Made by a program: the position numbers and the translations under genes
The notes under the pieces: generated by a model
What the model was told of the DNA's origin: nothing
Database searches by the model: none
Seen by the model: only the letters and a program-made list of their open reading frames with translations
From: an uncultured Paracoccaceae bacterium
GTDB taxonomy: Bacteria; Pseudomonadota; Alphaproteobacteria; Rhodobacterales; Rhodobacteraceae
Length of the DNA: 64,000 nucleotides
Direction of reading: 5' to 3'
Assembly (NCBI GenBank): GCA_951812615.1
Contig: CATOSU010000001.1
Location: forward strand, 930,001-994,000
In this document: piece by piece, positions 53,659 to 63,849 of the stretch
Position numbering within the stretch: position 1 is the stretch's first letter
How the letters are laid out: each line of letters opens with the position of its first letter

Positions 53659-55086
53659 ATGACAAAATTCTCCGATCTGAATCTCAATCCCAAGGTGTTA
53701 AAGGCCATTGACGAGGCCGGTTACGAAACACCGACTCCCATTCAGGCCGGCGCCATTCCCCACGCCCTCGAGGGCCGCGACGTTCTGGGAATCGCCCAGA
53801 CCGGAACCGGCAAAACGGCCGGCTTTGTGCTGCCGATGATCACGCTGCTGGCCCGTGGCCGCGCCCGCGCGCGGATGCCGCGCAGTCTGGTGCTGTGCCC
53901 GACCCGGGAACTGGCAGCCCAGGTGGCCGAAAACTTCGACACCTATTCCAAGCACGTCAAGCTGACCAAGGCGCTGCTGATCGGCGGCGTCAGCTTCAAA
54001 GAACAGGACGCGCTGATCGACAAGGGCGTCGATGTCCTGATCGCTACGCCGGGCCGGTTGCTGGACCATTTCGAACGCGGCAAGCTGCTGCTGACCGGCG
54101 TTCAGATCATGGTGGTGGACGAAGCCGACCGGATGCTCGACATGGGCTTCATCCCCGATATCGAACGCATCTTCTCGCTCACCCCGTTCACCCGGCAGAC
54201 ACTGTTTTTCTCGGCCACCATGGCCTCCGAGATCGAGCGGATCACCAACACATTCCTGTCGAACCCGGCCCGGATCGAGGTGGCCCGTCAGGCCACCACG
54301 GCCGAGAGCATCGAGCAGCGCGTGGTGATGTTCAAAGGCTCCCGCCGGGACCGCGAGGCATCGGAAAAACGCAAGCTGCTGCGGGCGCTGATCGATGTCG
54401 AAGGCGAAAAATGCACCAACGCGATCATATTCTGCAACCGCAAGTCTGATGTGGATATCGTCGCTAAGTCTCTGAAAAAATACAAATATGACGCCGAACC
54501 GATTCATGGCGACCTGGATCAGAGCCAGCGCACGCGCACCCTGGACGGGTTCCGCGACGGATCGATCCGGCTGCTGGTCGCCTCGGACGTGGCGGCGCGC
54601 GGGCTCGACATCCCGCATGTCAGCCATGTGATCAATTTCGACGTGCCCTCCCATGCGGAGGATTATGTTCACCGCATTGGCCGCACCGGCCGGGCCGGGC
54701 GCGACGGCAAGGCGCTGACCATCTGCATCCCGCGCGACGAGAAATATCTCGATGCCGTCGAAAAGCTGGTTCAGAAGGAAATCCCGCGGGCCGACAACCC
54801 GCTGAAGACCGAGAAGCCGGCAGAGGCCAAACCGGAAAAGACCACGTCGAGCCGGAGCACGTCAAGCAAATCGTCTTCTGAAAAATCTGCGTCCGGCAGC
54901 AAGCCGACCACCAGCAAATCGACCAGCAGCAAGTCGGCCAGCAGCAAACCAACCGGCAGCAAGTCGACGTCATCCAAGCCGTCTTCGGGCCGCGGATCCG
55001 GCGGCAAGGACTCGAACGTAATCGGGCTTGGCGATCACATGCCGCGCTTTATCGCACTGAGCTTCCAGGAGCGGATGGCGGGCTGA
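53659..55086 (+). CDS. DEAD-box RNA helicase (RhlE type) with serine/lysine-rich tail
   Basis: 475 residues. Motifs: Q motif YETPTPIQAGAIP, Walker A AQTGTGKT (about residue 50), PTRELA, TPGRLLD, DEAD (DEADRMLDMGF), SAT and HRIGRTGRAG. Residues about 375-455 are low complexity, dominated by repeats of S, K, T and G (TSKSTSSKSASSKPTGSK), encoded by imperfect DNA repeats at about 54840-55000. RhlE-like helicases remodel ribosome assembly intermediates or help RNA decay; the tail may bind RNA. Start chosen at the conserved MTKFSDLNL, not the earlier in-frame start at 53554. Confidence 0.92.
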   Translation: MTKFSDLNLNPKVLKAIDEAGYETPTPIQAGAIPHALEGRDVLGIAQTGTGKTAGFVLPMITLLARGRARARMPRSLVLCPTRELAAQVAENFDTYSKHVKLTKALLIGGVSFKEQDALIDKGVDVLIATPGRLLDHFERGKLLLTGVQIMVVDEADRMLDMGFIPDIERIFSLTPFTRQTLFFSATMASEIERITNTFLSNPARIEVARQATTAESIEQRVVMFKGSRRDREASEKRKLLRALIDVEGEKCTNAIIFCNRKSDVDIVAKSLKKYKYDAEPIHGDLDQSQRTRTLDGFRDGSIRLLVASDVAARGLDIPHVSHVINFDVPSHAEDYVHRIGRTGRAGRDGKALTICIPRDEKYLDAVEKLVQKEIPRADNPLKTEKPAEAKPEKTTSSRSTSSKSSSEKSASGSKPTTSKSTSSKSASSKPTGSKSTSSKPSSGRGSGGKDSNVIGLGDHMPRFIALSFQERMAG

Positions 55087-55105
55087 ACACCCGCCCGCCC
55101 GCGGA

Positions 55106-56773
55106 TCAGCTTACCCGGCTGACGGTGACAATCACCTCGGGCTTGCGCCCGATCTCGTCCTGCGCGGTCGAACGCGCAATTCGGCGCAGCTCTTCTTCCA
55201 GCGCATCGTCATTGGCCAGCGTTTTGGGCCGGGCCCGGCGCAGGAACTGATCCAGATCCTCTTCCAGCACATCGATCAGCGCCGCCCGGGACCGCCCGGT
55301 CTCGGGCAACCCCTTCAGCTCGCACCACGGTTCGCCCATTGGTTCGTGTTCCTCGTCCAGAATCACCGAAACCGTGATCAGCCCGTTCAGCGCCATGCGG
55401 ATTCGCTCCCGCACCACGCCATCCAGCGCCCCGATCCGCACCGATCCGTCCAGATAGGTGCGCCCGGTTTCGACAAAACCGGCCACACGCGGCGTCGCCC
55501 CCGACAAGTCCAGCATCGTGCCGTTAATCGCGAGCGTGCTTGCAAAGCCCCGCTCGGCCGCCAGGTTTGAATGCGCCCGCAGGTGCCGGTGTTCGCCATG
55601 CATCGGGATCACCATTTTCGCGCGGGCGATATCGTGCAGGCGTTCCAGATCCGGCCGGTTGGCATGGCCCGACACGTGGTAGAGCCCACTGCTGTCATCG
55701 ACCACGTCAACGCCCTTTTCGCTAAGCTGATTGATCACCCGGATCACGCCGCGCTCGTTGCCCGGAATGGTCTTGGAGGAAAACAGGAACAGGTCGCCCT
55801 CTTTCAGCTCCAGCCCCCGGTACTTGCCCCGCGCCAGCTGCGCGCTGGCGGCCCGGCGTTCGCCCTGACTGCCGGTGACCAGCAGCATCAGGTTGTCACG
55901 CGGGATCGCCGTCGCCTCCTCGGGGCTGACGGTTGACGGAAAATCGGTCAGCACGCCGGTTTCCACCGCGGCCTCGATCATCCGGCGCATGGCCCGGCCC
56001 AACAAAACAATGGTGCGCCCGGCCCGCTGCCCGGCTTCGGCCAGCGTTTTCACCCGCGCCACGTTGCTGGCGAATGTCGTGGCACACACCAGCCCTTCAG
56101 CCACGGACACCAGCGTTTCAATCTCCGGACCGACCTCGCTTTCGGACCGGCCCGGATGGGTCGAAAACACGTTGGTCGAATCACAGACCAGCGCCTGAAC
56201 CCCCCCGCCGCACACATCCGTCCAAAGCGCCGGGTCAAAGGGTTCGCCGACCACCGGCTGCGGGTCCAGCTTGAAATCCCCGCTATGCACCACGCGCCCG
56301 TCCGGGGTGTCGATCACCAGCGCCGAGCTTTCCGGGATCGAGTGGCTGACCGGCAGGAAACCCACCGTGAACGGCCCTGCCTTCACCTGTTCCGGCCAGG
56401 CAGAGGCGGTGCGCACCGCGTCCTCGGGATGACCGCGCTCCTCCATCTTGCGGCGGGCGATATTCGCGGTGAAGGCGCGGGCATGCACCGGCACACCCAG
56501 CTCGCCCCAGAACTGCGCCAGCGCGCCGACATGGTCTTCGTGCGCGTGGGTGATGAACACCGCTTCCAGCCGGTCCGCCCGCTCTGTCAGCCACGACATG
56601 TCCGGAAAGATCAGATCAACCCCCGGCGTGCCGTCCATATCCGGAAAGGTCACCCCCAGATCGACAAGGATCAGCCGTTCTTTTTCCGGCGCGCCGTAGC
56701 CGTAGACATAGGCATTCATGCCGATCTCGCCGGCCCCGCCCAGTGGCAGGTAGATCAATCGCTCATTGCTCAT
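55106..56773 (-). CDS. rnj: Ribonuclease J
   Basis: 555 residues. GGAGEIGMNAYVYGYG starts the protein; the metal-binding motif THAHEDHVGAL (HxHxDH, near residue 74), the SHSIPESSALVIDTPDGRVVHSGDFKLD segment, the beta-CASP region with TGSQGE, and VIPMHGEHRHLRAH are the RNase J hallmarks. It degrades and processes RNA both as 5' exonuclease and endonuclease. It is in the common order rnj-coaX-birA-nuoN, with coaX 3 nt away. Confidence 0.95.
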   Translation of the reverse strand: MSNERLIYLPLGGAGEIGMNAYVYGYGAPEKERLILVDLGVTFPDMDGTPGVDLIFPDMSWLTERADRLEAVFITHAHEDHVGALAQFWGELGVPVHARAFTANIARRKMEERGHPEDAVRTASAWPEQVKAGPFTVGFLPVSHSIPESSALVIDTPDGRVVHSGDFKLDPQPVVGEPFDPALWTDVCGGGVQALVCDSTNVFSTHPGRSESEVGPEIETLVSVAEGLVCATTFASNVARVKTLAEAGQRAGRTIVLLGRAMRRMIEAAVETGVLTDFPSTVSPEEATAIPRDNLMLLVTGSQGERRAASAQLARGKYRGLELKEGDLFLFSSKTIPGNERGVIRVINQLSEKGVDVVDDSSGLYHVSGHANRPDLERLHDIARAKMVIPMHGEHRHLRAHSNLAAERGFASTLAINGTMLDLSGATPRVAGFVETGRTYLDGSVRIGALDGVVRERIRMALNGLITVSVILDEEHEPMGEPWCELKGLPETGRSRAALIDVLEEDLDQFLRRARPKTLANDDALEEELRRIARSTAQDEIGRKPEVIVTVSRVS

Positions 56774-56776
56774 GAG

Positions 56777-57550
56777 TTACGCGTTTTCCTTATTGTAGCG
56801 GTGAATGACGGTCAGCCCGTGCATCGTCAGATCGTCTTCGACCGCATCGAAGCCCACATCGGCCTGTTCGAACAGCGGGGCAAGCCCGCCGGTGGCGACA
56901 ACCTGCATCGGTTTGCCGTACTCGTCCCTGATCCGCTCCAGAACCCCCTGGATCAGCCCGGAATAGCCCCAGTACACGCCGGACTGAATACAGCCGACCG
57001 TGTCGGTGCCGATCACCTTCTCGGGCCGCGAAATATCCACATGCGGCAGCGCCGCCGCGCCCTGGTGCAGCGCCTCAAGGCTCAGGTTGATCCCCGGGGA
57101 GATCACGCCGCCCACATAGGCCCCGTCCTCGGCCACCACGTCGAAATTCGTTGCGGTTCCGAAATCGACCACCACGACATTGCCGCCATGCCGGTCATAG
57201 GCGGCCGCCGCATTTGCCAGCCGGTCGGGCCCGGGCCGCGTGCCCGCATCGACCCGCGGCGGGACCGGCAACAGGCAATCGGGCCGGCCCACGACGATCG
57301 GCCGGCAGCCAAAGAACCGGTCCGCGAAAACGCGCAGGTTGAACACCACCCGCGGCACCGTCGAGGAAATGATCACATCGGTGATATCGGTTTCGATCCC
57401 GTAGTGATTGATCAGTGTCGAAAACCAAGTGAAATACGCATCCGCCGTCCGCGCATGATGGGTCGAGGTCCGGAGCGTGCACAGGAACCGTGTCCCGTCC
57501 CAGATCGAAAACACCGTGTTGGTGTTGCCGCAGTCAATCGCCAGAAGCAT
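56777..57550 (-). CDS. coaX: Type III pantothenate kinase
   Basis: 257 residues. LLAIDCGNTNTVFSIWDG (phosphate motif 1), PDCLLPVPPRVDAGTRPGPDR, VVVDFGTATNFDVV (phosphate 2) and GGVISPGINLSLEALHQGAA match CoaX. It makes 4'-phosphopantothenate, the first step to coenzyme A. The ASKHA fold distinguishes it from CoaA. It is 11 nt downstream of birA and 3 nt upstream of rnj. Confidence 0.95.
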   Translation of the reverse strand: MLLAIDCGNTNTVFSIWDGTRFLCTLRTSTHHARTADAYFTWFSTLINHYGIETDITDVIISSTVPRVVFNLRVFADRFFGCRPIVVGRPDCLLPVPPRVDAGTRPGPDRLANAAAAYDRHGGNVVVVDFGTATNFDVVAEDGAYVGGVISPGINLSLEALHQGAAALPHVDISRPEKVIGTDTVGCIQSGVYWGYSGLIQGVLERIRDEYGKPMQVVATGGLAPLFEQADVGFDAVEDDLTMHGLTVIHRYNKENA

Positions 57551-57561
57551 GGCACCCCTCC

Positions 57562-58320
57562 TCAGAAAAAGACATCCGCCGCCGGTATGCTGACCCTGCC
57601 CCTGGCAGAGATCAGAACCAGATTGCCGGCTGTATCCAGCGTGTCAAAAGTTCCGGTCACCTCTTCCCGCCCCGTGCGGGCCGTCACGACCTCGCCAAGG
57701 CGTGCGGCGCGGGCCAGCCAGGCTTCGCGCACGGGCGCAAACCCATAGGCCTGAAACTGCGCCTCGTGACCGGCAAAAGACGCGGCCAGAGCGGTCAGGA
57801 ACTGCTCCGGCTCCACCAGCGCACCGGTTTCCGACAGCAGCGACACGGGCCGCAATGCCCCGGGCGCCACCTGCCCGGTATCAGGGGCCGATTTCAGGTT
57901 CACACCGATCCCGATTGCCAGATAGCTCAGCGCCGCCCCCTGCCCCGCGCGTTCCAGCAGGATGCCGCTCAGCTTGCCGCCATTCAGCAATACGTCATTG
58001 GGCCATTTCAGCGCCAGACCGTCGGCCCGCCCGGTCACCTCAACGCAGGCATCGAACACGGCCAGCGCCGCGACGAAGCTGCGCAGTGCCGCCTGGTTCG
58101 GTGGTTCGCCCGGCCGCATCACCAGCGTCGCCGCCAGATTGCCGGCCGGGTCGGTCCAGGCCCGCCCGCGCCGCCCGCGCCCGGCGGTCTGGCGCAGGGC
58201 CAGGATCCATTCCGGCCCGGCCAGTTCGGGCGCGATCCGCGCGGCCTCGCTCAGCGTGCTGTCCACCTCGGCCAGCACCCGCCGGCCATAGCCTGCAGGC
58301 CACTCACTCATGGCATTCAT
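57562..58320 (-). CDS. birA: Biotin--[acetyl-CoA carboxylase] ligase
   Basis: 252 residues, the short monofunctional type without the N-terminal winged helix that lets E. coli BirA act as repressor. LAEVDSTLSEAARIA and ALRQTAGRGRRGRAWTDPAG (biotinyl-AMP binding GRGRRGR) and LKWPNDVLLNGGKLSGILLE are the catalytic motifs; a small C-terminal SH3-like domain follows. It biotinylates carboxylases. The start is 58320 or, nine bases later, 58311; neither has a clear ribosome site. Confidence 0.94.
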   Translation of the reverse strand: MNAMSEWPAGYGRRVLAEVDSTLSEAARIAPELAGPEWILALRQTAGRGRRGRAWTDPAGNLAATLVMRPGEPPNQAALRSFVAALAVFDACVEVTGRADGLALKWPNDVLLNGGKLSGILLERAGQGAALSYLAIGIGVNLKSAPDTGQVAPGALRPVSLLSETGALVEPEQFLTALAASFAGHEAQFQAYGFAPVREAWLARAARLGEVVTARTGREEVTGTFDTLDTAGNLVLISARGRVSIPAADVFF

Positions 58321-58347
58321 CTTTGCAAAAATACTCCCGCCGGAGGC

Positions 58348-58393
58348 CGATTTTTCGCAGAAAAATCGACCCGGAATTTTCGCGAAATTCCGG
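58348..58393. repeat. Two palindromes between nuoN and birA
   Basis: First: CGATTTTTC / GAAAAATCG with loop GCA (58348-58368). Second: CCGGAATTT / AAATTCCGG with loop TCGCG (58371-58393). Both have perfect 9-nt arms and AT-rich cores. The second lies 11 nt after the nuoN stop codon. They may end nuo transcription or protect its 3' end; birA is 27 nt beyond. Confidence 0.85.
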
Positions 58394-58404
58394 TTCCCGA
58401 CAGG

Positions 58405-59847
58405 TCAGTTGACCAGAACCTCGGCCGCCGCCACGGCCGCGCCTTCGACACCGAACATGTTGATGATCCCGGCCACCATGATGACCGCGGACACCATCAG
58501 GAACCCCCATAGCACTGGCGGGTTGGTCCGGTCCAGCGCCTCGCGCTCTTCGCCGAAATACATGTAATAGACGATGCGCAGGTAATAAAACGCCCCGATC
58601 ACCGACGCCACGACACCGGCCACCGCCAGCCAGGCCAGCCCGCCTTCATAAGCTGCGCGCAGCACGTAGAGCTTGCCGAAAAAGCCCAGCATCGGCGGCA
58701 CACCGGCCAGCGAAAACAGCAGCACCAGCATCGCCAGAGCCTTGCCCGGCTCGGCCTTGGAATACATGTTCAGCGCATCGATATCGACCACCGGCGCCCC
58801 GTCGCGTTCCATCATCAGGATGAAGGCGAATGTGCCGACATTCATCGTCACGTAGATCGCCATATAGATCAGCATCGCCTGCACGCCCAGCTGCGTGCCC
58901 GCCGCCAGCCCCATCAGCGCATAGCCCATATGGGCAATCGACGAATAGGCCATCAGCCGCTTGATATTGCGTTGCCCGATCGCCGCCACGGCGCCGAGGA
59001 ACATGCTGAGCAGCGACAGCAACGCAATCACCTGGCTCCAGTCGGCCACCGCGTTGCCAAAGGCGTCAAACAGCAGGCGTGCAAACAGGCCCATCGCGGC
59101 CATTTTCGGCGCGGTGGCAAAAAACGCTGTCACCGGCGTGGGCGAGCCTTCGTAGACATCCGGGGTCCACATGTGGAACGGAACCGCCGAAACCTTGAAC
59201 GCCAGACCGGCGATCAGGAACACGATGCCGAACAGGAGCCCCAGTAACACGTGGCCTTCCTCGGCCGTCTGCACGATGCCGGAAAACAGGGTCGTGCCCG
59301 AGTAGCCATAGGCCAGCGAGGCGCCGTAGAGCAGCAGACCGGAACTCAGCGCACCCAGCACGAAGTATTTCAGCCCGGCCTCGGTCGATTTCACGCTGTC
59401 CCGGCGCAGGGCCGCAACCACGTAGAGCGCAAGCGATTGCAGTTCCAGCCCCATATAGAGCGCGATCAGATCGCCGGCGCTGACCATCATCATCATACCG
59501 ACAGCGGCAAGCGCCACCAGAATCGGATATTCGAACCGCAACAGCCCACGCTTGGCCATATAGTCCTGACTCATCACCAACACGGCAGAGGCACTCAGCA
59601 GGATCGTCACCTTGGCAAAGCGCGAAAACCCGTCATCGATGAACATGCCGTTGAACGCGACATTGGTGCCGGACCCGCCGGTGGCGATCCAGATCGCCAG
59701 CACCGCCATCAGCGCGGAGGTGGCCCAGACCAGCAACGGCCCCAGCTTGTCCTTGCCGCCATAGGCCGCGCCCACCAGCGCCACCATGGCAAAGACCGAC
59801 AGCACGATCTCCGGCAGGATGATGTTCAGATCGGACCCGATTGTCAT
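58405..59847 (-). CDS. nuoN: NADH-quinone oxidoreductase subunit N
   Basis: 480 residues, about 14 membrane helices. [30 protein letters not shown] and [20 protein letters not shown], with the conserved lysines and glutamate of antiporter-like subunits, identify NuoN. Proton-pumping subunit of complex I. The start at 59847 has GGGGAG about 8 nt upstream; a frame back to 59913 begins with an arginine/proline stretch overlapping the end of nuoM and is not used. Last gene of the nuo cluster. Confidence 0.95.
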   Translation of the reverse strand: MTIGSDLNIILPEIVLSVFAMVALVGAAYGGKDKLGPLLVWATSALMAVLAIWIATGGSGTNVAFNGMFIDDGFSRFAKVTILLSASAVLVMSQDYMAKRGLLRFEYPILVALAAVGMMMMVSAGDLIALYMGLELQSLALYVVAALRRDSVKSTEAGLKYFVLGALSSGLLLYGASLAYGYSGTTLFSGIVQTAEEGHVLLGLLFGIVFLIAGLAFKVSAVPFHMWTPDVYEGSPTPVTAFFATAPKMAAMGLFARLLFDAFGNAVADWSQVIALLSLLSMFLGAVAAIGQRNIKRLMAYSSIAHMGYALMGLAAGTQLGVQAMLIYMAIYVTMNVGTFAFILMMERDGAPVVDIDALNMYSKAEPGKALAMLVLLFSLAGVPPMLGFFGKLYVLRAAYEGGLAWLAVAGVVASVIGAFYYLRIVYYMYFGEEREALDRTNPPVLWGFLMVSAVIMVAGIINMFGVEGAAVAAAEVLVN

Positions 59848-59860
59848 GGCCGGGGCTCCC

Positions 59861-61405
59861 CTAGTTCGAGGCCATCTGGGTCGCGGCCTCGGCCGCGGCC
59901 AGCGCCGTGTCATAGTGATCCTTGAGCGCCGCGGTCGCGGGCCCGATGATGTCGGTCACCAGCGACGGGTAAACACCCAGAAGGATCGTCATCACGATCA
60001 GCGGGGCAAAGGTCACCTTTTCCCGCGTCGACATGTCGTTGATGGTCTTCAGGCTTTCCTTGATCAGGTCGCCGAACACCACCCGGCGATAGAGCCAGAG
60101 CGCATAGGCCGCCGAGAAAATAACCCCGGAACAGGCCACCGCGGTGACCCATGTGTTGACCGGGAAGGTGCCCATCAGCGTCAGGAATTCACCGACGAAC
60201 CCGGACGTGCCCGGCAGGCCCACATTGGCCATGGTGAACAGCATGAACACCAGCGCATAGGCCGGCATCCGGTTCACCAGCCCGCCATAGGCGTTGATGT
60301 CCCGGGTATGCATCCGGTCATAGATCACGCCGACACACAGGAAGAGCGCGGCAGAGATGAACCCGTGGCTCAGCATCTGGAAGATCGCCCCGTCCAGCCC
60401 CTGTTGCGTGGTCGCAAAGATGCCCATGGTGACAAAGCCCATATGCGCGACCGAGCTGTACGCAATCAGCTTTTTCATGTCTTCCTGCACCAGCGCCACC
60501 AGCGAGGTATAGACCACCGCGATCGCGCTCATCCAAAGAACCAGCGGCGTCATGATCTCGCTGCCCACCGGGAACATCGGGATCGAGAACCGCAGGAAGC
60601 CATAGCCGCCCATTTTCAGCAGGATCGCCGCCAGCACCACGGATCCGGCCGTCGGCGCCTGCACGTGCGCATCCGGCAGCCATGTATGCACCGGCCACAT
60701 CGGCATCTTGACCGCAAAGCTGGCAAAGAAGGCGAGGAACATCAGCGTCTGCATGCCCCCCACGATCTGGATGCCCAGCAGCGAGAAGCTCTGATAGCTG
60801 AACTCATGGGTCAGCAGAACCTCGATATCCGTGGTGCCCGCGTCGGTGAACATCGCCACCATCGCGACCAGCATCAGGACCGAGCCGAGCAGCGTGTAGA
60901 GGAAGAACTTGAAGCTGGCGTAGATCCGTTCCTTGCCGCCCCAGATGCCGATGATCAGGAACATCGGGATCAGACCGGCCTCGAAGAACAGGTAGAACAG
61001 CACCAGATCCAGCGCCATGAACACGCCCAGCATCAGCGTTTCCAGAAGCAGGAAGGCGATCATGTATTCCTTGACGCGGTCGGTCACGCCCCAGCTGGCC
61101 AGAATGGTCAGCGGCATGATGAACGTGGTCAGCAGCACGAACAGAACGCTGATGCCGTCGACGCCCATCTTGTATTTCAGACCCAGCAGCCACTCGCCTT
61201 CTTCCACGAACTGAAAGCCGGTATTGCCCGCGTCGAACTGTACCAGAATGCCCAGCGAGATGATGAACGTGACCGTCGTGGTCACCAGCGCAAAGCGCTT
61301 GGCATTCAGTTGCGCGGCCTCGTCATCGCCACGCAGCAGCAGCGCCATGATCAGCGCGGCCAGCGCCGGGATGAAGCACACGGCAGAGAGAAGATAGCTG
61401 CTCAT
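59861..61405 (-). CDS. nuoM: NADH-quinone oxidoreductase subunit M
   Basis: 514 residues, about 14 membrane helices. [38 protein letters not shown] (the key glutamate), [32 protein letters not shown] and [15 protein letters not shown] are standard NuoM motifs. One of the three antiporter-like proton channels of complex I. Its ATG overlaps the nuoL stop by 1 nt and nuoN starts 13 nt after its stop. Confidence 0.96.
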   Translation of the reverse strand: MSSYLLSAVCFIPALAALIMALLLRGDDEAAQLNAKRFALVTTTVTFIISLGILVQFDAGNTGFQFVEEGEWLLGLKYKMGVDGISVLFVLLTTFIMPLTILASWGVTDRVKEYMIAFLLLETLMLGVFMALDLVLFYLFFEAGLIPMFLIIGIWGGKERIYASFKFFLYTLLGSVLMLVAMVAMFTDAGTTDIEVLLTHEFSYQSFSLLGIQIVGGMQTLMFLAFFASFAVKMPMWPVHTWLPDAHVQAPTAGSVVLAAILLKMGGYGFLRFSIPMFPVGSEIMTPLVLWMSAIAVVYTSLVALVQEDMKKLIAYSSVAHMGFVTMGIFATTQQGLDGAIFQMLSHGFISAALFLCVGVIYDRMHTRDINAYGGLVNRMPAYALVFMLFTMANVGLPGTSGFVGEFLTLMGTFPVNTWVTAVACSGVIFSAAYALWLYRRVVFGDLIKESLKTINDMSTREKVTFAPLIVMTILLGVYPSLVTDIIGPATAALKDHYDTALAAAEAATQMASN

Positions 61406-63537
61406 CAGTTTGCTCCTCCGCCGATCGTCATCCAGGTGACAAAGGCCGCGATGCCAAGCACCATCCAGAAGGCGTAAGTGAAGATGTAACCGCTCTGGGC
61501 CTTGCCCGCGAGCCGCGTGAAGAAGGGCACGATGCCCATCGCCACACCGTTGAGGAAGCCGTCGATGACGTTGCCGTCACCCCCCTTCCACAGCGCGCGA
61601 CCCAGCTGTTTTGCCGGACGCACGAAGATCACGTCGTAGATCTCGTCGAAGTACCACTTGTTCTTGAGGAACAGGTACAGCGGCCGCTGGTTCTCGGCCA
61701 GCCGCTTGGGCAGCTCCGGGTTCACGATGTAGAACAGGTAGCTCAGCGCAAAGCCCAGCACCATCGCGATGAAGGGCGAAACCTTGACCCATTTCGGTGC
61801 CGCGTGCGCCTCGTCCAGGATGTGGTTGTCCGGCCCCATATAGATCCCGCCCTCGCCGGGCTTGCCGACGAACACGTAGTGGTGGTCGTCCGCCTTGGCG
61901 TGGTCATCACCGTGGTCGTCCGCCTTGGCCTCGCCATGATCGTCGCCGTGATCATCCGCCTTGGCGTGATCGTCGCCGTGGCTGTCATCGGCATGGACAC
62001 CGGCCTCGGCGACCGGAATGCCGTAGAACTTGCCGACCTGATCGGCGTGGCCGAAGAAGTTGGAATACCAGATCATCCCGGCAAACACCGCGCCCAGGCT
62101 CAGCACGCCCAGCGGCACGAGCATGGTCATCGGGCTTTCATGCGCGTGTTCATGCGTGTGCTTGTCGCCGCGTTCCTTGCCGAAGAAGGTCAAAAAGATC
62201 AGGCGCCATGAATAGAAGGAGGTCATTGCCGCCGCGATCACCAGCGCCCAGAAGCCGAAGCCCGAGCCGCCTGCCCATGCGCTTTCAATGATGGCGTCCT
62301 TGCTGAGGAACCCGGCAAAGCCGATCGTGGTCAGCGGAATGCCAACCCCGGTGATGGCCAGCGTGCCGATCATCATCGCCCAGAAGGTATAGGGGATCTT
62401 CTTGCGCAGGTTGCCATAGTTCATCATGTCCTGCTCGTGATGCATCGCGTGGATGACCGAACCGGCCCCGAGGAACAAAAGCGCCTTGAAGAACGCGTGC
62501 GTGAACAGGTGGAACATCGCCGCCGAGTACATGCCCACGCCGGCAGCGACGAACATGTAGCCCAGCTGCGAACAGGTCGAATAGGCGATCACGCGCTTGA
62601 TATCGGTCTGCACCAGACCCACGGTCGCGGCGAAGAACGCCGTTGCCGCACCCACCACGGTGATAAAGGCGGTGGCCTGCGGCGCAAACTCCATCAGCGG
62701 CGACATACGGCAGACAAGGAACACACCCGCGGTCACCATGGTTGCGGCGTGGATCAGAGCCGACACCGGGGTCGGGCCTTCCATCGCGTCCGGCAGCCAT
62801 GTGTGCAACAGCAGCTGGGCCGATTTGCCCATCGCCCCGATGAAGAGCAGCAACGCGGTCAGTTCCGCTGCGTTCCATTCCCCCCACAGGAAGCTGACCT
62901 GCGTATGCGCCAGATCCGGCGCGGCGGCAAAGATGTCGGACATGTTGATGCTGTCGACAAGGAAGAACAGCGCGAAAATGCCCAGCGCGAAGCCGAAATC
63001 GCCGGCCCGGTTGACCACGAAGGCCTTGATCGCTGCGGCGTTGGCCGAAGGCTTGCGGTAGTAAAACCCGATCAGCAGGTATGAGGCGACACCCACGCCT
63101 TCCCAGCCGAAGAACATCTGCACGAGGTTGTCAGAGGTCACCAGCGCCAGCATGGCGAAGGTGAAGAAGGACAGGTAGGCAAAGAAGCGCGGCTTATAGC
63201 TTTCGCCTTCTTTCCACTGCGCATCGTGATCCATGTAGCCGAAGCTGTAGAGATGGACGAGCGCGGAGACGGTCGTGACCACGATCAGCATGATCGCCGT
63301 CAGCCGGTCCAGCCGGATCGCCCAGTCGGTCGCCAGCGTACCGCTTTCGATAAAGCGCATCACCGGGATCTGCTGCAGCACCCCGTCGAAGGAGAAGAAC
63401 ACGATCCAGCTGAGCAGACAGGCCAGGAACAACATGCCGGTCGAAACCCACAGCGCTGCGGTTTCACCGATGATCCGCCAGCCGAAGCCGCAGATGATGG
63501 CGCCGATCAGCGGGGCGAAGAGGATGATGGTTTCCAT
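61405..63537 (-). CDS. nuoL: NADH-quinone oxidoreductase subunit L with His/Asp-rich insertion
   Basis: 710 residues. The core is normal Nuo[48 protein letters not shown] and [18 protein letters not shown]; a C-terminal lateral helix region follows. It is longer than many NuoL proteins (about 610-650) because of a loop at residues about 513-552 made of repeats of DDH, HGDDH and [10 protein letters not shown] (DNA 61881-61996), and a smaller HTHEHAHE stretch near residue 460. The insertion sits between membrane segments. It begins 7 nt after nuoK. Confidence 0.95.
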   Translation of the reverse strand: METIILFAPLIGAIICGFGWRIIGETAALWVSTGMLFLACLLSWIVFFSFDGVLQQIPVMRFIESGTLATDWAIRLDRLTAIMLIVVTTVSALVHLYSFGYMDHDAQWKEGESYKPRFFAYLSFFTFAMLALVTSDNLVQMFFGWEGVGVASYLLIGFYYRKPSANAAAIKAFVVNRAGDFGFALGIFALFFLVDSINMSDIFAAAPDLAHTQVSFLWGEWNAAELTALLLFIGAMGKSAQLLLHTWLPDAMEGPTPVSALIHAATMVTAGVFLVCRMSPLMEFAPQATAFITVVGAATAFFAATVGLVQTDIKRVIAYSTCSQLGYMFVAAGVGMYSAAMFHLFTHAFFKALLFLGAGSVIHAMHHEQDMMNYGNLRKKIPYTFWAMMIGTLAITGVGIPLTTIGFAGFLSKDAIIESAWAGGSGFGFWALVIAAAMTSFYSWRLIFLTFFGKERGDKHTHEHAHESPMTMLVPLGVLSLGAVFAGMIWYSNFFGHADQVGKFYGIPVAEAGVHADDSHGDDHAKADDHGDDHGEAKADDHGDDHAKADDHHYVFVGKPGEGGIYMGPDNHILDEAHAAPKWVKVSPFIAMVLGFALSYLFYIVNPELPKRLAENQRPLYLFLKNKWYFDEIYDVIFVRPAKQLGRALWKGGDGNVIDGFLNGVAMGIVPFFTRLAGKAQSGYIFTYAFWMVLGIAAFVTWMTIGGGAN
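61881..61996. repeat. Internal DNA repeats coding the NuoL histidine/aspartate loop
   Basis: Four to five imperfect tandem units built around ATCCGCCTTGGC and GTCGCCGTG variants (plus-strand reading), translated on the minus strand as alternating HGDDH and AKADD units. Frame is maintained throughout, so unit gain or loss occurs in multiples of three. Confidence 0.75.
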
Positions 63538-63543
63538 GTGGGA

Positions 63544-63849
63544 TCAGCCCTTCATCACATTGACGTCTTCGACGTCGATGGTGCCGCGGTTGCGGAAGAA
63601 ACAGACGAGGATGGCGAGGCCGATGGCGGCCTCGGCGGCGGCAACGGTCAGCACGAAGAGGGTAAAGACCTGCCCGACCAGATCGCCGAGAAAGGCGGAG
63701 AAGGCGACAAGGTTGATGTTCACCGCCAAGAGCATCAGTTCGATGCTCATCAGCAGGATGATCACGTTCTTGCGGTTCAGGAAGAGCCCGAAAATGCCGA
63801 TGACAAAGAGCGTCCCCGCCACGGTGAGGTAGTGTTCAAGTCCGATCAT
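63544..63849 (-). CDS. nuoK: NADH-quinone oxidoreductase subunit K
   Basis: 101 residues, the exact usual length. [21 protein letters not shown] starts the protein; the three helices contain [20 protein letters not shown] (key Glu) and [20 protein letters not shown] (second key Glu). Membrane subunit of complex I. The start at 63849 gives the conserved length; a longer frame to 63873 is not used. nuoJ, expected directly upstream, is not within the 151 nt that remain in the window. Confidence 0.96.
   Translation of the reverse strand: MIGLEHYLTVAGTLFVIGIFGLFLNRKNVIILLMSIELMLLAVNINLVAFSAFLGDLVGQVFTLFVLTVAAAEAAIGLAILVCFFRNRGTIDVEDVNVMKG

Noticed and set aside
61881-61996. Tandem repeats considered as a CRISPR-like array
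   Set aside because: Units are short, in frame and within nuoL, with no unique spacers.
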